This document shows positions 1 through 8,859 of a stretch of DNA of 64,000 nucleotides, in pieces. Made by a program: the position numbers and the translations under genes. Below the pieces are notes generated by a model. That model searched no databases, was not told the origin of the DNA, and worked only from the letters and a program-made list of their open reading frames with translations. Numbering within the stretch: the stretch's first letter is position 1; every line of letters starts with the position of its first letter. The DNA lies in NCBI GenBank assembly GCA_030536555.1, contig JAUNPU010000009.1:72111-136110 (forward strand). The letters run 5' to 3'. The DNA is from Eubacteriales bacterium (lineage in GTDB: Bacteria > Bacillota > Clostridia > Lachnospirales > Lachnospiraceae).

Positions 1-1
1 G

Positions 2-745
2 GAAGGCGGTATTTTCGGACTGCTGGTGCTTCTGACCCAGTCTCTGGTCGGTCTTCCTATCAGCTCTATGATTTTGAGAAAATTGTGTAAGCAGCTTCTG
101 GAGAGCGGAGAGCTGTTGAATGGCCCCACTGAGGATGTGGTTCTGAAGAAGAAGGACCATAAAAAGTGGTTCAAGCCTATGAGTCAGGAAATGTGCAAGC
201 CGGTAGTCTATCTGGCAAAGGGTGCGCTCCTGACCTCCCTGGCAACCATCCTGTCAGAGCTGACCGGCGGCGCCGTCCACTACATGATTTTCTGTCTGTT
301 ACTTGGTATCGTGGCATGTCAGGTGGGATTCATCGAGAAGGAGTTCTTCCAGAAGGCAAATGGTTTCGGTCTGATGATGTTCATGGTTCTGGCGATGTGC
401 TTTGCATCTCTGCCGGATCTGACTCCGAAGCTTCTGCTGTCCATGGTGATTCCGTGGATCGTGGTATTTGCCCTTGGTATCCTGGCAATCTTCATCGTAA
501 CTTCTGTACTTAGTAAAATTTTAAAAATGCCATACCTGATGTCAGTCGTGATCGGTCTGACCGCACTGTATGGATTCCCGGGAACGTTTGTTATTTCCAA
601 TGAGGTATCTGAGGCCGTAGGCCGTACCGATGAAGAAAGACAGGCATTGCTTGATTACTTATTGCCTAAAATGCTGGTGGCAGGCTTTGCAACCATCACG
701 ATTTCTTCTCTGCTGGTAGTCGGCTTCGTGCTTCCGTTCTTCTAA
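2..745 (+). CDS. Polytopic membrane transporter, C-terminal part (5' end outside window)
   Basis: The reading frame is open to the left edge, so the true start lies upstream; the first in-window start-like codon is GTG at 26. The visible ~245 residues hold about six hydrophobic segments, the last running to the C-terminus. Between segments 5 and 6 is a polar stretch containing GFPGTF and NEVSEAVGRTDEE. The overall look is of a secondary transporter of about 10-12 helices, loosely like sodium/glutamate or 2-hydroxycarboxylate symporters, but I cannot name the family. The stop is 15 bases before the M20 amidohydrolase start, so the two are probably one transcript and this protein may import the substrate of that hydrolase (inference). 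Confidence 0.7.
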   Translation, partial: EGGIFGLLVLLTQSLVGLPISSMILRKLCKQLLESGELLNGPTEDVVLKKKDHKKWFKPMSQEMCKPVVYLAKGALLTSLATILSELTGGAVHYMIFCLLLGIVACQVGFIEKEFFQKANGFGLMMFMVLAMCFASLPDLTPKLLLSMVIPWIVVFALGILAIFIVTSVLSKILKMPYLMSVVIGLTALYGFPGTFVISNEVSEAVGRTDEERQALLDYLLPKMLVAGFATITISSLLVVGFVLPFF

Positions 746-760
746 AGAGAGGGCAGGACT

Positions 761-1942
761 ATGGAAGATTACAGAAAAAGAGCAGAAGAACTGGAAGATA
801 CCGTGATCGAATGGTATCAGTGGCTTCACCGGCATCCGGAGCTTGGATACCGGGAACAGGAGACGGCGGACTTTATTGCGGCGCAGCTTTCCGCAATGGA
901 CGGGATCGAGGTGACGAGACCCTGTGAGACCGGAGTGCTTGGTATCCTTCGGGGAGTTCGGCCGGGGCGGATCGTCGCATTCCGGGCAGATATTGACGCA
1001 CTTCCCATCGAGGAGCTGGCCGAGGTGCCGTACCGGTCGGAGCATCCGGGGGTGATGCACGCCTGCGGTCATGACGGTCATGCAGCCATGCTGCTTGGGG
1101 CGGCAAAGATCCTGAGCGGGATGCGACGGGAGCTGGCAGGGGAAATCCGTTTTCTCTTTCAGCCGGCAGAAGAGGTGCAGCCGGGCGGCTCGAATCAGAT
1201 GATCCGGGGCGGCGCTGTGGATGGAGCGAATCTGATCTTCGGAGCGCATCTGGATGTGCTTCATCCGGTCAATTCCTTCGGACTTCTGGCGGGACCGCTG
1301 ATGGCGTCCACCGCATCCTTCGAGATCGAGATTGAGGGAAAAGGCGGGCACGCGGCATTTCCCTACCAGACGGTGGATACGGTGTATATAGCAGCGAAGG
1401 TGATCGAGTCGGTGCAGGGCGTGGTGACGAGAAATGTAAGCGCCACAAACCGTGCCATCGTGACCATCACCCAGATGCAGGGCAGCACCGCATCCAATAT
1501 CATTCCGGCGAAGGTGACTCTGGGAGGAACGCTTCGTGTACTGGACGAGGAATGCGAGGAGATCATAAGAAAGCGCCTTGCGGAAGTGGTGGAAGGCACC
1601 TGCAGTACCTGGGGCGCAGTCGGGAAAATCACATTCAGTGAAGGTCAGAATGCACTGATTAATCCGCGAAAGCTTCTCCATCAGGTGGAGGCGTCCATCT
1701 GGAAGTGTCCGGGGGCGGTGGTGTACGAGGACCAGCCGGTGCTGGGCGGAGAGGACTTTGCCTCTTATCTGAAGAAAGTTCCGGGATTCTACTACAAGGT
1801 AGGGGCAAAACCGGAGCATACGGAGGTGTACCCCCATCACAATGCCAGGTTCGTGATCAATCAGAAGGCACTGGCGAAGGGCGTGGCGGTATGTGTGTCC
1901 GTTCTGCTGGACGCAACCGGGACCGTGTCCGGGGAAGAGTAA
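761..1942 (+). CDS. M20 family amidohydrolase (peptidase M20D, N-acyl amino acid hydrolase type)
   Basis: A 393-residue soluble metallohydrolase of usual family length. It has HRHPELGYRE near residue 25, FRADIDALPI near 70, the metal-binding HACGHDGH (His100, Cys102, His104, His107) and QPAEE (Glu137-Glu138). A GKGGHAAFPYQ segment marks the inserted dimerisation domain. Family members cleave N-acyl or N-aromatic-acyl amino acids or related amides in the cytosol; the acyl substrate here cannot be read from sequence. It follows the partial transporter by 15 bases, and a weak GAGGGCAGGACT ribosome binding site precedes ATG 761. A 65-base gap separates it from the next gene. Confidence 0.93.
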   Translation: MEDYRKRAEELEDTVIEWYQWLHRHPELGYREQETADFIAAQLSAMDGIEVTRPCETGVLGILRGVRPGRIVAFRADIDALPIEELAEVPYRSEHPGVMHACGHDGHAAMLLGAAKILSGMRRELAGEIRFLFQPAEEVQPGGSNQMIRGGAVDGANLIFGAHLDVLHPVNSFGLLAGPLMASTASFEIEIEGKGGHAAFPYQTVDTVYIAAKVIESVQGVVTRNVSATNRAIVTITQMQGSTASNIIPAKVTLGGTLRVLDEECEEIIRKRLAEVVEGTCSTWGAVGKITFSEGQNALINPRKLLHQVEASIWKCPGAVVYEDQPVLGGEDFASYLKKVPGFYYKVGAKPEHTEVYPHHNARFVINQKALAKGVAVCVSVLLDATGTVSGEE

Positions 1943-2007
1943 GCAGTTTTAAAGATATTTTCATTATAAAAAAACAAGTTGAAAATCAGAAAGGATGGTA
2001 TTTTATC

Positions 2008-3096
2008 ATGACGATGACTCACAAAGAACGTTTGATGGCAGTAAAAGAAGGAAGACAGACCGACCGCCCGGCATTTGCAGCATGGGGTCCGCACATGAAT
2101 CTGGTAGACCGGAATGCGAAGGATTTTGCCGAGGCAACCATCGCATACCAGAACACCTATCAGTTCGACTTTATCAAGCTGATGCCCAACGGCATGTACT
2201 TTACAGAGGATTTCGGACAGAAGTTAAAGAAGTCCGAGCATATCTTCGATGATACCTGGATGAACGTGGATGCATTTACTGTCAACGACCCCCATCAGTG
2301 GACCAAGATTCGCGTGCCGGACTTAAAGAAGGGCGCACTGGCCCGTGAGATCGAGGCATGTAAGCGTGTCAACGACTATTTCCAGGGAGATGTGCCGGTG
2401 CTGGCAACCGTATTCAGCCCGTTCATCTGGATGGGCGAGATGACCGGTGGATTCTTCCATCCGGAGGTGCTGTTAAACCAGTTCAAGTATTCTGAGAACC
2501 TGATGAAACCGGCGCTGGAAGTGATCGCCGAGACCAATGAGCGTCTGATGGAGGCATTTGTGGATGCAGGTGCAGCAGGTTTCTTCCTGGGATATCAGTG
2601 CGGCATGGCGAAGCTGATGGGCAAGGAGATGTTTGACGAGTACGCGAAGAAATACGATGTGCGCAACATCAATGCCATCAAGGACCGCACCTGGTTCAAT
2701 ATGGCTCACATCTGCCACGGCGACGCCGAGACCAGTGAGTGGTTCCTGGATTATCCGGTGGATGCATTCAACTGGGCAGATCAGGAGAACGGCATGCACA
2801 CCATCGGCGAGATGCGTCAGCTGACAGACAAGGTACTGGTTGGCGGACTGGATCATGCCAACGGACATGACTACAAGGATCTGATGTGCAGATACCTGCC
2901 GTCCTCTGACTTTGCAGGTACGGACAGAGAAGAGATCAAGGCACACTTAAAGTCCAAGATTTACGCTGCACTGGAAGCAGGCGGAGCAAAGACCGTGATT
3001 TCCGGCGGATGCGGCTGGTCCGAAGGTTCCCTGCCGAGATTCCCGCTGTGGAGAGAGGCAATGGAAGAGGTCGGACAGGAGCTGGCACAGAAATAA
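2008..3096 (+). CDS. Uroporphyrinogen decarboxylase (URO-D) family protein, methyltransferase MtaA-like
   Basis: A 362-residue TIM-barrel protein of the URO-D/MtaA/CmuA superfamily. The frame extends upstream to 1705 inside the previous gene, but the start is placed at ATG 2008, preceded by AAAGGATGG; this gives the normal family N-terminus MTMTHKERLMAV. Near the C-terminal half are His234-Ile-Cys236 (HICHG) and Cys335 (SGGCGWSEGS). These match the H-x-C...C zinc ligands of methylcobamide:thiol methyltransferases rather than the arginine/aspartate site of true haem-pathway UroD. A role in corrinoid-dependent or other methyl transfer is therefore plausible (inference), but no corrinoid protein gene lies beside it. 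It is flanked by a Gfo/Idh oxidoreductase 34 bases downstream. Confidence 0.85.
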   Translation: MTMTHKERLMAVKEGRQTDRPAFAAWGPHMNLVDRNAKDFAEATIAYQNTYQFDFIKLMPNGMYFTEDFGQKLKKSEHIFDDTWMNVDAFTVNDPHQWTKIRVPDLKKGALAREIEACKRVNDYFQGDVPVLATVFSPFIWMGEMTGGFFHPEVLLNQFKYSENLMKPALEVIAETNERLMEAFVDAGAAGFFLGYQCGMAKLMGKEMFDEYAKKYDVRNINAIKDRTWFNMAHICHGDAETSEWFLDYPVDAFNWADQENGMHTIGEMRQLTDKVLVGGLDHANGHDYKDLMCRYLPSSDFAGTDREEIKAHLKSKIYAALEAGGAKTVISGGCGWSEGSLPRFPLWREAMEEVGQELAQK

Positions 3097-3130
3097 GCGT
3101 AAAGGTGCATAAAGCAGGGAGGATATTGAT

Positions 3131-4162
3131 ATGAAGCATAGAGTATTATTGCTGGGTCTGGGATTCTGGGGCAGCCGCTGGCTGGAGCTGATCTTAAAGA
3201 CAGACCGCAGCGAGCTGGCAGGCATTGCAGGCAGCGAAAAGGAGCTGAAGCAGGCATGTGAGAAGTACGGCATCGATCCGGCAATCACATTTACCGATTT
3301 TAAAGAGGCAATCGCAAAGACTGATGCAGAGATTGCAGTGGTTGTGCTTCCGGGTGTGTTACACCTGGAGGCAGACCGGCTGGCGCTGGAGAAGGGCATG
3401 AATATCATCACGGAGAAGCCCCTTGCCATGAATCTGGAACAGGCAGACGCGCTGATGGAGCTGAAAGAAAAATATCCGAAGCAGAAGTTCATGGCATCTC
3501 AGAACTACCGCTGGAGACCGTACAATCAGGCCATGAAGCATGCCATCGAGAGCGGTATGATCGGCAAGGTAGAGTCCATTCTGCTGGAATTTCGTCAGCA
3601 GGAGGACCTTCAGGGATACCGCGCCGGACTGGAAATGCCGCTTTTGCAGGACGTGTCCATCCATCACTTCGATCTGCTCCGGTTCTTCACCGGCGCGGAC
3701 TGCAAGGAGATCAACTGCCAGGCATGGCGTCCGTCCTGGTCTCTGTTTAACGGGAAGCCCAATGCAGACGGAATCCTGCATATGGAGAACGATATTGTGG
3801 TGACCTACAGCGGAAGCTGGGCTGCAAGAGGCAAGGAGACCTCCTGGGACGGCAACTTTACCATTACCGGAGACAAGGGCTGTCTGACTTTAGACAGTGA
3901 CAACCGGGTGCTGTTCTATGAGCACAGGAAGGCAGATGCGGTGGTGATCGATACCAGCAGACAGGAAGGTGTGGAGGTCCCTCAGCCGGAGATGAAGTAC
4001 ACGGAGATGGAGTATGGCTTCCAGATGTTCATGGACTGTCTGGAGCAGGATCTGATTCCAGAGACCACACTGGAGGACAACTACAAGAGCTTCCGCATGG
4101 TGATGGCAGCGCAGGAATCTGCATGTACCGGGAAGACGGCTGCATGTAACCAGGCATCATAA
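3131..4162 (+). CDS. Gfo/Idh/MocA family NAD(P)-dependent oxidoreductase
   Basis: This 343-residue protein starts with a Rossmann fold (VLLLGLGFWGSRW). The conserved EKPLAMNL follows, with Lys96 of the EKP triad, and then the C-terminal domain signature DVSIHHFDLLRFF near residue 175. These are the marks of sugar, inositol or streptamine dehydrogenases that oxidise a hydroxyl with NAD(P). The substrate is not predictable. The gene lies in a tight cluster: 34 bases after the URO-D family gene and 19 bases before a YkvI-like membrane protein. ATG 3131 is preceded by GGGAGGATATTGAT. Confidence 0.93.
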   Translation: MKHRVLLLGLGFWGSRWLELILKTDRSELAGIAGSEKELKQACEKYGIDPAITFTDFKEAIAKTDAEIAVVVLPGVLHLEADRLALEKGMNIITEKPLAMNLEQADALMELKEKYPKQKFMASQNYRWRPYNQAMKHAIESGMIGKVESILLEFRQQEDLQGYRAGLEMPLLQDVSIHHFDLLRFFTGADCKEINCQAWRPSWSLFNGKPNADGILHMENDIVVTYSGSWAARGKETSWDGNFTITGDKGCLTLDSDNRVLFYEHRKADAVVIDTSRQEGVEVPQPEMKYTEMEYGFQMFMDCLEQDLIPETTLEDNYKSFRMVMAAQESACTGKTAACNQAS

Positions 4163-4181
4163 CAGAAGGAGAGATATCATC

Positions 4182-5351
4182 ATGTCAGAAGAAAATTATT
4201 CCTGGAAAACACGCTTTTCGACCTGGTTTGGTCTGGCTGCGTTAGTATTCGGCGCATTCTGCGGCGGTGCCATGGCGTCAGGCGCATACGCCACCAGCTA
4301 TTTTGCCAGATACGGCGGCGGTCACCTGCTGGTGTTCGTGCTGATCTTTATGACGATCATGGCAGTCTGCTGTATCCTGGGTATCAATGTGATCCGCGTC
4401 TTCAAGGTGACGGATTACAACGGATTCTATCTTGCTTTATATGGTCTTCACAAGCCGGATTCCAACCCGGTATTAAAGAAGATTGTGGCAGTGTTTTTTG
4501 ACTTTTACACCATTCTGTCCGGTATTTCCGCCTGTGCAGGTGCAATGGCGCTGTTTGGCTCCCTTGCTGCCTCCAGTGTCGGCATTCCGGTTCAGGTGGG
4601 CTCCATGATCGCGGCTGTGATGTTTGCCGTGCTGAGCGTGTATGGAGCGGCATTCCTGCGCAGATTTAACTCGGTGATGACTATCGCACTGACCGGCTGC
4701 CTGCTGGCTGTACTGATTGCCGTATGTGCAGTCCGGGGCGATGTGCTTGCGAACCTGATCGGCAACTTTGAGGTGGGCGTTGACTGGAGCGGCGTACCGC
4801 TGGCAACCGGTTACACCATGCTGATTTCCTACTGCTTCAACGTGGGCTCCTGGGGAGCGACCTTAAGCAGCTACTCTGAGAAGATTCGTGACCAGAAGGA
4901 CGCCATCGGCTCCGGTATTCTGATTGCAGTTTTCGTCGGCGCGCTGTTCTTCGTGACTTCCTGCATCGTGCTTCCGTTCCTGCCGGAGGAGCTTAACTCC
5001 ACGCCGATCTTGAACATCTGCCAGAAGCATCTGGGAGGCACCCTGACCATCATGTACTGGGTGGTAATCCTGATCGCCGTTATCACAACCGGACCAACCT
5101 TTGCCTACAGCATCGCAGCCCGGTTCATGAAGCTGTGGAAGAATGACGGGGTCGATCAGAAGCTGAAGGTATTTGTGATCGCACTTGCATTTATGGTAAT
5201 CTGTTACTTTGTGTCCCTGATGGGACTGATGAAGATCGTACTGCTGCTGCTGACCTCCACGGGAGCGATCGGAGCAGTGTCCATCTTCCTTCCGTTGCTG
5301 ATCTCTATTTTCCGGATTCATAAGATCAACCGGGCGGAGAAAGCGGCGTAG
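4182..5351 (+). CDS. YkvI-like multi-pass membrane protein (LeuT-fold transporter family)
   Basis: A 389-residue protein with about ten hydrophobic helices. The N-terminal FGAFCGGAMASGAYATSYF segment, a glycine-rich broken first helix, resembles Bacillus YkvI and related amino-acid/GerAB-type carriers of the LeuT superfamily. It probably transports a small organic solute linked to the preceding M20, URO-D and Gfo/Idh proteins (inference from position). AAGGAGAG lies 9 bases before ATG 4182. The gene ends the first cluster: a clear rho-independent terminator follows at 5373. Confidence 0.8.
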   Translation: MSEENYSWKTRFSTWFGLAALVFGAFCGGAMASGAYATSYFARYGGGHLLVFVLIFMTIMAVCCILGINVIRVFKVTDYNGFYLALYGLHKPDSNPVLKKIVAVFFDFYTILSGISACAGAMALFGSLAASSVGIPVQVGSMIAAVMFAVLSVYGAAFLRRFNSVMTIALTGCLLAVLIAVCAVRGDVLANLIGNFEVGVDWSGVPLATGYTMLISYCFNVGSWGATLSSYSEKIRDQKDAIGSGILIAVFVGALFFVTSCIVLPFLPEELNSTPILNICQKHLGGTLTIMYWVVILIAVITTGPTFAYSIAARFMKLWKNDGVDQKLKVFVIALAFMVICYFVSLMGLMKIVLLLLTSTGAIGAVSIFLPLLISIFRIHKINRAEKAA

Positions 5352-5370
5352 TGTGTACTGTATCAACTGG

Positions 5371-5402
5371 AGAAGGAGTCTCGGTGTCGGGGCTCCTTTT
5401 CT
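5371..5402 (+). terminator. Rho-independent terminator after the YkvI-like gene
   Basis: The arms AAGGAG (5373-5378) and CTCCTT (5393-5398) form a hairpin, with partial pairing in the 14-base loop, followed by a short T run. It lies 20 bases after the stop codon at 5351 and separates the first cluster from the sugar transport operon. Confidence 0.7.
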
Positions 5403-5475
5403 GTCCTCAGAAACTGAAAAGTGAGAATCAGAAATCATACATCAGATATTGAACATGACAGCGTCAGTTAGTGAA

Positions 5476-5504
5476 TTTACGATAAAAGAAATGAAGATTA
5501 CAAT
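5476..5504 (+). promoter_or_regulatory. Candidate sigma-A promoter for the sugar ABC operon
   Basis: TTTACG (5476-5481) and TACAAT (5499-5504) are separated by 17 bases, upstream of the binding protein ATG at 5536. The -35 is imperfect, as expected if the YesN-type regulator encoded downstream activates it (inference). Confidence 0.5.
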
Positions 5505-5535
5505 AGAGTCATAAAACAAAGGGAGGTTAATCCAA

Positions 5536-6972
5536 ATGAGAAAGACAAACAAAGCAATGGCACTTGCAATGGCAGCACTGATGACCGCTTCTGCACTGAC
5601 AGGCTGCGGCGGCGTGGCAGAAGAGACAACGGCGGCACCTGCACAGGAGACCGCCGGTGAAGTTGCCGGGGAGACGGCAGCAGAGGCAGCACCGTCCGGC
5701 GAGAAGACGGTAGTGAAGGTATGGACCAAGGACAGACATGACGCAAGCTTCATGCAGGAGAAGGTGGATGCCTACAACGCTTCCAACCAGGACAACATCG
5801 AGGTTCAGTACGAGATCTACTCCGACAACTATCCCCAGGCAGTGGACATGGTATTCCAGAACGGTGATGCACCGGATATTTTCGTATTCCATGAGCAGGT
5901 GTTCAACAACCATGTAAATGCAGGCAGATTCGCGGATCTTACCCCGTTCATGGATGAGGAGTTCAAAAAGACCTTTGAGAGCAACATGATCGATGGCTTC
6001 AACGTGCTTGACGGAAAGTGCTATTTCGTTCCCACTGCAGCAACCGTATGCCGTCTGTTCTACAATAAGGACATTTTCGCAAAAGCAGGCATCGAGAAGG
6101 CACCGGAAACCTTGGAGGAGATGGTGGAGGATGCAAAGACCATCACCGCTCAGTTATCCGGCGAAGGAATCTATGGCTTTGCAGCAAATATGAAGGGCGC
6201 ACAGTCTGCACTGAGCCGTTCTCTGATGAAGCAGGGCGAGCGCGAGCTGGGACTGAAGTTCGGTTACGACTTTAAGGCAGGTCAGTATGACTTCACCGGT
6301 TATGAGAGCCTGGTAACTGCATGGAAGACCCTGATGTCTCCGGAATGTGCATTCCCGGGATGTGAGTCTCTGGATATCGACCCGCTGAGAACCCAGTTTG
6401 CAGCAGGCAAGATCGGTATGTACATGTCCTTCACCCACGCAGAGCCTGGTGTATATGCAAACCAGTTCCCGATGGAGCAGGAGTGGGGCTGCGCACAGAT
6501 GCCGGTAACCGGCGGAAAGGTAGTGGGCGCAGAGCATTACCAGCCGTTAAATGGTTATCTGTTCAATGCAGAGAGCAAGAACCTGGAAGCAGCATGGAAG
6601 GTATACACCGCAATCTTTGCCAACGTTGAGAACCTGAAAGAGTACTATGAGGCAGGCTTTGGTATCTCCACCGTTCCTGCTGTCATCGAGAGCGCACAGC
6701 CGGCTCAGTACTATCTGGACAATCCGGCACTGCTGATCTCTGATACGGATGCGGTATATCCGTATACTCCGGAGGAGGCCAATGTGGACGCTGTGATTGT
6801 AGAAGGACAGAATATGTACGAGACCATGGCGGAGATGATCTTGGGCGACAAGGATATCAAGTCCGGGCTGCAGGATTTAACAGACCGTTACAACAAGGCA
6901 TACCAGGCAGGTATCGCTGAGGGCAGCGGAACAGAAGTTAAGATTGCTGATTTTGACCCGATGAACCCATAA
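5536..6972 (+). CDS. Sugar ABC transporter substrate-binding lipoprotein (CUT1 family)
   Basis: A 478-residue family 1 extracellular solute-binding protein. The N-terminus is a lipoprotein signal ending in the lipobox LTGC (Cys at about residue 23). It is followed by a low-complexity linker rich in Ala, Glu and Thr, then a mature domain beginning VVKVWTKDRHDASF. The QNGDAPDIFVFHEQ segment and the C-terminal 'P.TPEEANVD' region fit oligosaccharide binders of CUT1 systems. It captures sugar outside the membrane for the two permeases that follow. ATG 5536 has the strong site GGGAGG. A hairpin just after the gene probably keeps this protein in excess over the permeases. Confidence 0.92.
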   Translation: MRKTNKAMALAMAALMTASALTGCGGVAEETTAAPAQETAGEVAGETAAEAAPSGEKTVVKVWTKDRHDASFMQEKVDAYNASNQDNIEVQYEIYSDNYPQAVDMVFQNGDAPDIFVFHEQVFNNHVNAGRFADLTPFMDEEFKKTFESNMIDGFNVLDGKCYFVPTAATVCRLFYNKDIFAKAGIEKAPETLEEMVEDAKTITAQLSGEGIYGFAANMKGAQSALSRSLMKQGERELGLKFGYDFKAGQYDFTGYESLVTAWKTLMSPECAFPGCESLDIDPLRTQFAAGKIGMYMSFTHAEPGVYANQFPMEQEWGCAQMPVTGGKVVGAEHYQPLNGYLFNAESKNLEAAWKVYTAIFANVENLKEYYEAGFGISTVPAVIESAQPAQYYLDNPALLISDTDAVYPYTPEEANVDAVIVEGQNMYETMAEMILGDKDIKSGLQDLTDRYNKAYQAGIAEGSGTEVKIADFDPMNP

Positions 6973-6981
6973 GTGACAGTA

Positions 6982-7015
6982 AGAGACGGGTTACAGTGAG
7001 TACCCGTCTCTTTTT
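6982..7015 (+). terminator. Intercistronic terminator/attenuator between binding protein and permeases
   Basis: Arms AGAGACGGGT (6982-6991) and ACCCGTCTCT (7002-7011) form a perfect 10-bp stem followed by five T. It lies 9 bases after the binding protein stop and 36 bases before the permease ATG. Partial termination here would give the high binding protein to permease ratio common in ABC operons. Confidence 0.85.
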
Positions 7016-7051
7016 GTACTCAAAATTCCCAAAGAAAGGACGAAAAGCACG

Positions 7052-7990
7052 ATGTCAACCATGAGTAACCTGACACCTGAAAAGAAGAAACGTGTGATCA
7101 AGGACAATCTGCGTTCCTACAGCCTGCTGCTTCCCAATCTGGTACTGTTTATTGCCTTTTCCCTCTATCCGGTTTTCTGGACGCTGAAATATGTATTCTA
7201 CCGTTACGGCGGTTATGGAGCCAGTGTACCGAAATTCGTGGGACTGGAGAATCTGATCCGGGTATTCAGTGATGATATTTACTGGAAAGCAGTGAGAAAT
7301 ACCTTTGTCTATGCAGGAGCCAAAATCCTGTTCATCATCCCGCTGGCATTCTTCCTTGCCCTGTTCTTAAGCAGATCGAGGAAGGGAAACGGGCTCCTTC
7401 AGAGCATTATCTTCGTACCGACCATCATGAGCTCGGCGGTTATGGGTCTGGTATTCTACCTGCTGTTCAATGTGTACAGCGGTCAGATCAACCAGTATCT
7501 GCTGAACTGGGGCATCATCTCCCAGCCGATCAACTGGCTTGGCAAGGAACATGCCATGAAGACCCTGGTCATCACGGCAGTGTGGGGCGGCGTCGGCAAC
7601 TACATGGTGTACTTTATTGCCGGGATTCAGCAGATCTCCCAGGATGCGCTGGAGAGCGCAAGAATCGACGGCGCCAACCGGATTCAGACCCTGTGGTATA
7701 TTACCATTCCCATGCTGGGACCGATTCTAAAGATCATCCTGATGCTGTCCATCACCTCTGCATTCTCCGATATGAGCAATGTGATGGTACTTACGGAGGG
7801 CGGACCGACCAATGCGACCATGGTCATGGCGCTTTACGGATATCAGTTCTTCTTCCCGATCTCAGCCGGTATGACGATTACGCCTCAGTACGGATATGGT
7901 GCCGCAGTCAGCACGATCTCAGCCGTGATTGCAGGTATCATCACCATTCTGTACCTGAAAGCGTCCAAAAAACTGGATGATATTTATTAG
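7052..7990 (+). CDS. Sugar ABC transporter permease, MalF/UgpA type
   Basis: A 312-residue inner-membrane protein with six predicted helices. The EAA loop (ESARIDGANRIQTLWYITIP, near residue 205) contacts the ATPase subunit. The N-terminus is cytosolic and lysine-rich, with the first helix at LLLPNLVLFIAFSLYPVFW. It pairs with the second permease 14 bases downstream. No ATPase gene is present in the operon, so a shared MsmK-type ATPase encoded elsewhere is expected (known for many CUT1 systems). AAAGGACG precedes ATG 7052. Confidence 0.94.
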   Translation: MSTMSNLTPEKKKRVIKDNLRSYSLLLPNLVLFIAFSLYPVFWTLKYVFYRYGGYGASVPKFVGLENLIRVFSDDIYWKAVRNTFVYAGAKILFIIPLAFFLALFLSRSRKGNGLLQSIIFVPTIMSSAVMGLVFYLLFNVYSGQINQYLLNWGIISQPINWLGKEHAMKTLVITAVWGGVGNYMVYFIAGIQQISQDALESARIDGANRIQTLWYITIPMLGPILKIILMLSITSAFSDMSNVMVLTEGGPTNATMVMALYGYQFFFPISAGMTITPQYGYGAAVSTISAVIAGIITILYLKASKKLDDIY

Positions 7991-8004
7991 AAAGAGGTTT
8001 CGTC

Positions 8005-8847
8005 ATGAATAAGAAGAAAAAGATTGTTTTAGAAATCCTGACCTATGCATTTCTGCTTACCATGGTGGTATTTACGGTGTATCCGATCGTTTACACCATA
8101 TTCGGTTCCCTAAAGACCAACAGTGAGCTGACCTTGGGCGGCGGCTTCTTTCCGAAGGAATGGCACTTTGACAACTATGTGCAGGCATTTGTGCAGGCAG
8201 ACTTCGCCCATTATACCATGAACAGTGTGGTGGTCAGCGTGTCTGTGATGATCATTGCCACCATCACCTGTGCGCTGGCGGGATTTGTATTTGCCAGAAG
8301 AGAATTTGTGGGAAAGAAGCTGATTATGGGTGCTTATGTGGCGCTGATGTTCATTGCACTTGGGTCCGTAACCCTGTACCCGATCTACTCCCTGCTGACG
8401 GCACTGCACTTAAATAAGAGCGTGGCTGGTCTGATCCTGGCGCTGGTAGGCGGTCAGGCTTCCAACGTGATGCTGGTCATGGGCTTTGTAAAAAGTATCC
8501 CAAAGGAGTTAGACGAGGCGGCAACCATCGACGGAGCCAGCATATACGGGATCTTTTTTAAGATCATCATGCCGTTAATCAAGCCGATCATGGCGGTTGT
8601 GGCGCTGTTCTCCTTCCGCTACGCGTGGAACGACTACATTACAACCCTCATTATGAGTATTTCACTGCCGAAGCTCAGAACCCTGACGGTGGCAGTTGTA
8701 CAGTTAAAATATTCCGCCAATGCTGCGGCAGAGTGGCACATTATGCTGGCGGGTGCATCCATTGCGATCATCCCGATCCTGATCGTGTACTTCTTCTGCA
8801 ACAAGCAGTTCATCGGCGGTCTGACAGCAGGTGCTGTAAAAGGATAA
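8005..8847 (+). CDS. Sugar ABC transporter permease, MalG/UgpE type
   Basis: A 280-residue integral membrane protein with six predicted helices. The first helix is at residues 9-30 and the second block begins FAHYTMNSVVVSVSV. The EAA motif is EAATIDGASIYGIFFKIIMP, near residue 170. It forms the translocation pore with the preceding permease. The C-terminal GGLTAGAVKG is the usual end of MalG-type proteins. AAGAGGTTTCGTC precedes ATG 8005, and the kinase gene starts 12 bases after the stop. Confidence 0.94.
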   Translation: MNKKKKIVLEILTYAFLLTMVVFTVYPIVYTIFGSLKTNSELTLGGGFFPKEWHFDNYVQAFVQADFAHYTMNSVVVSVSVMIIATITCALAGFVFARREFVGKKLIMGAYVALMFIALGSVTLYPIYSLLTALHLNKSVAGLILALVGGQASNVMLVMGFVKSIPKELDEAATIDGASIYGIFFKIIMPLIKPIMAVVALFSFRYAWNDYITTLIMSISLPKLRTLTVAVVQLKYSANAAAEWHIMLAGASIAIIPILIVYFFCNKQFIGGLTAGAVKG

Positions 8848-8859
8848 GGAAATCACTTT

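Noticed and set aside
659..1840. 393-residue open frame on the - strand over the M20 gene
   Set aside because: It mirrors a GC-rich gene with clear M20 motifs; it has no ribosome binding site or family motif of its own.
1705..2007. Upstream extension of the URO-D family gene
   Set aside because: It lies inside the M20 gene and lacks a start site; ATG 2008 has a ribosome binding site and the normal N-terminus.
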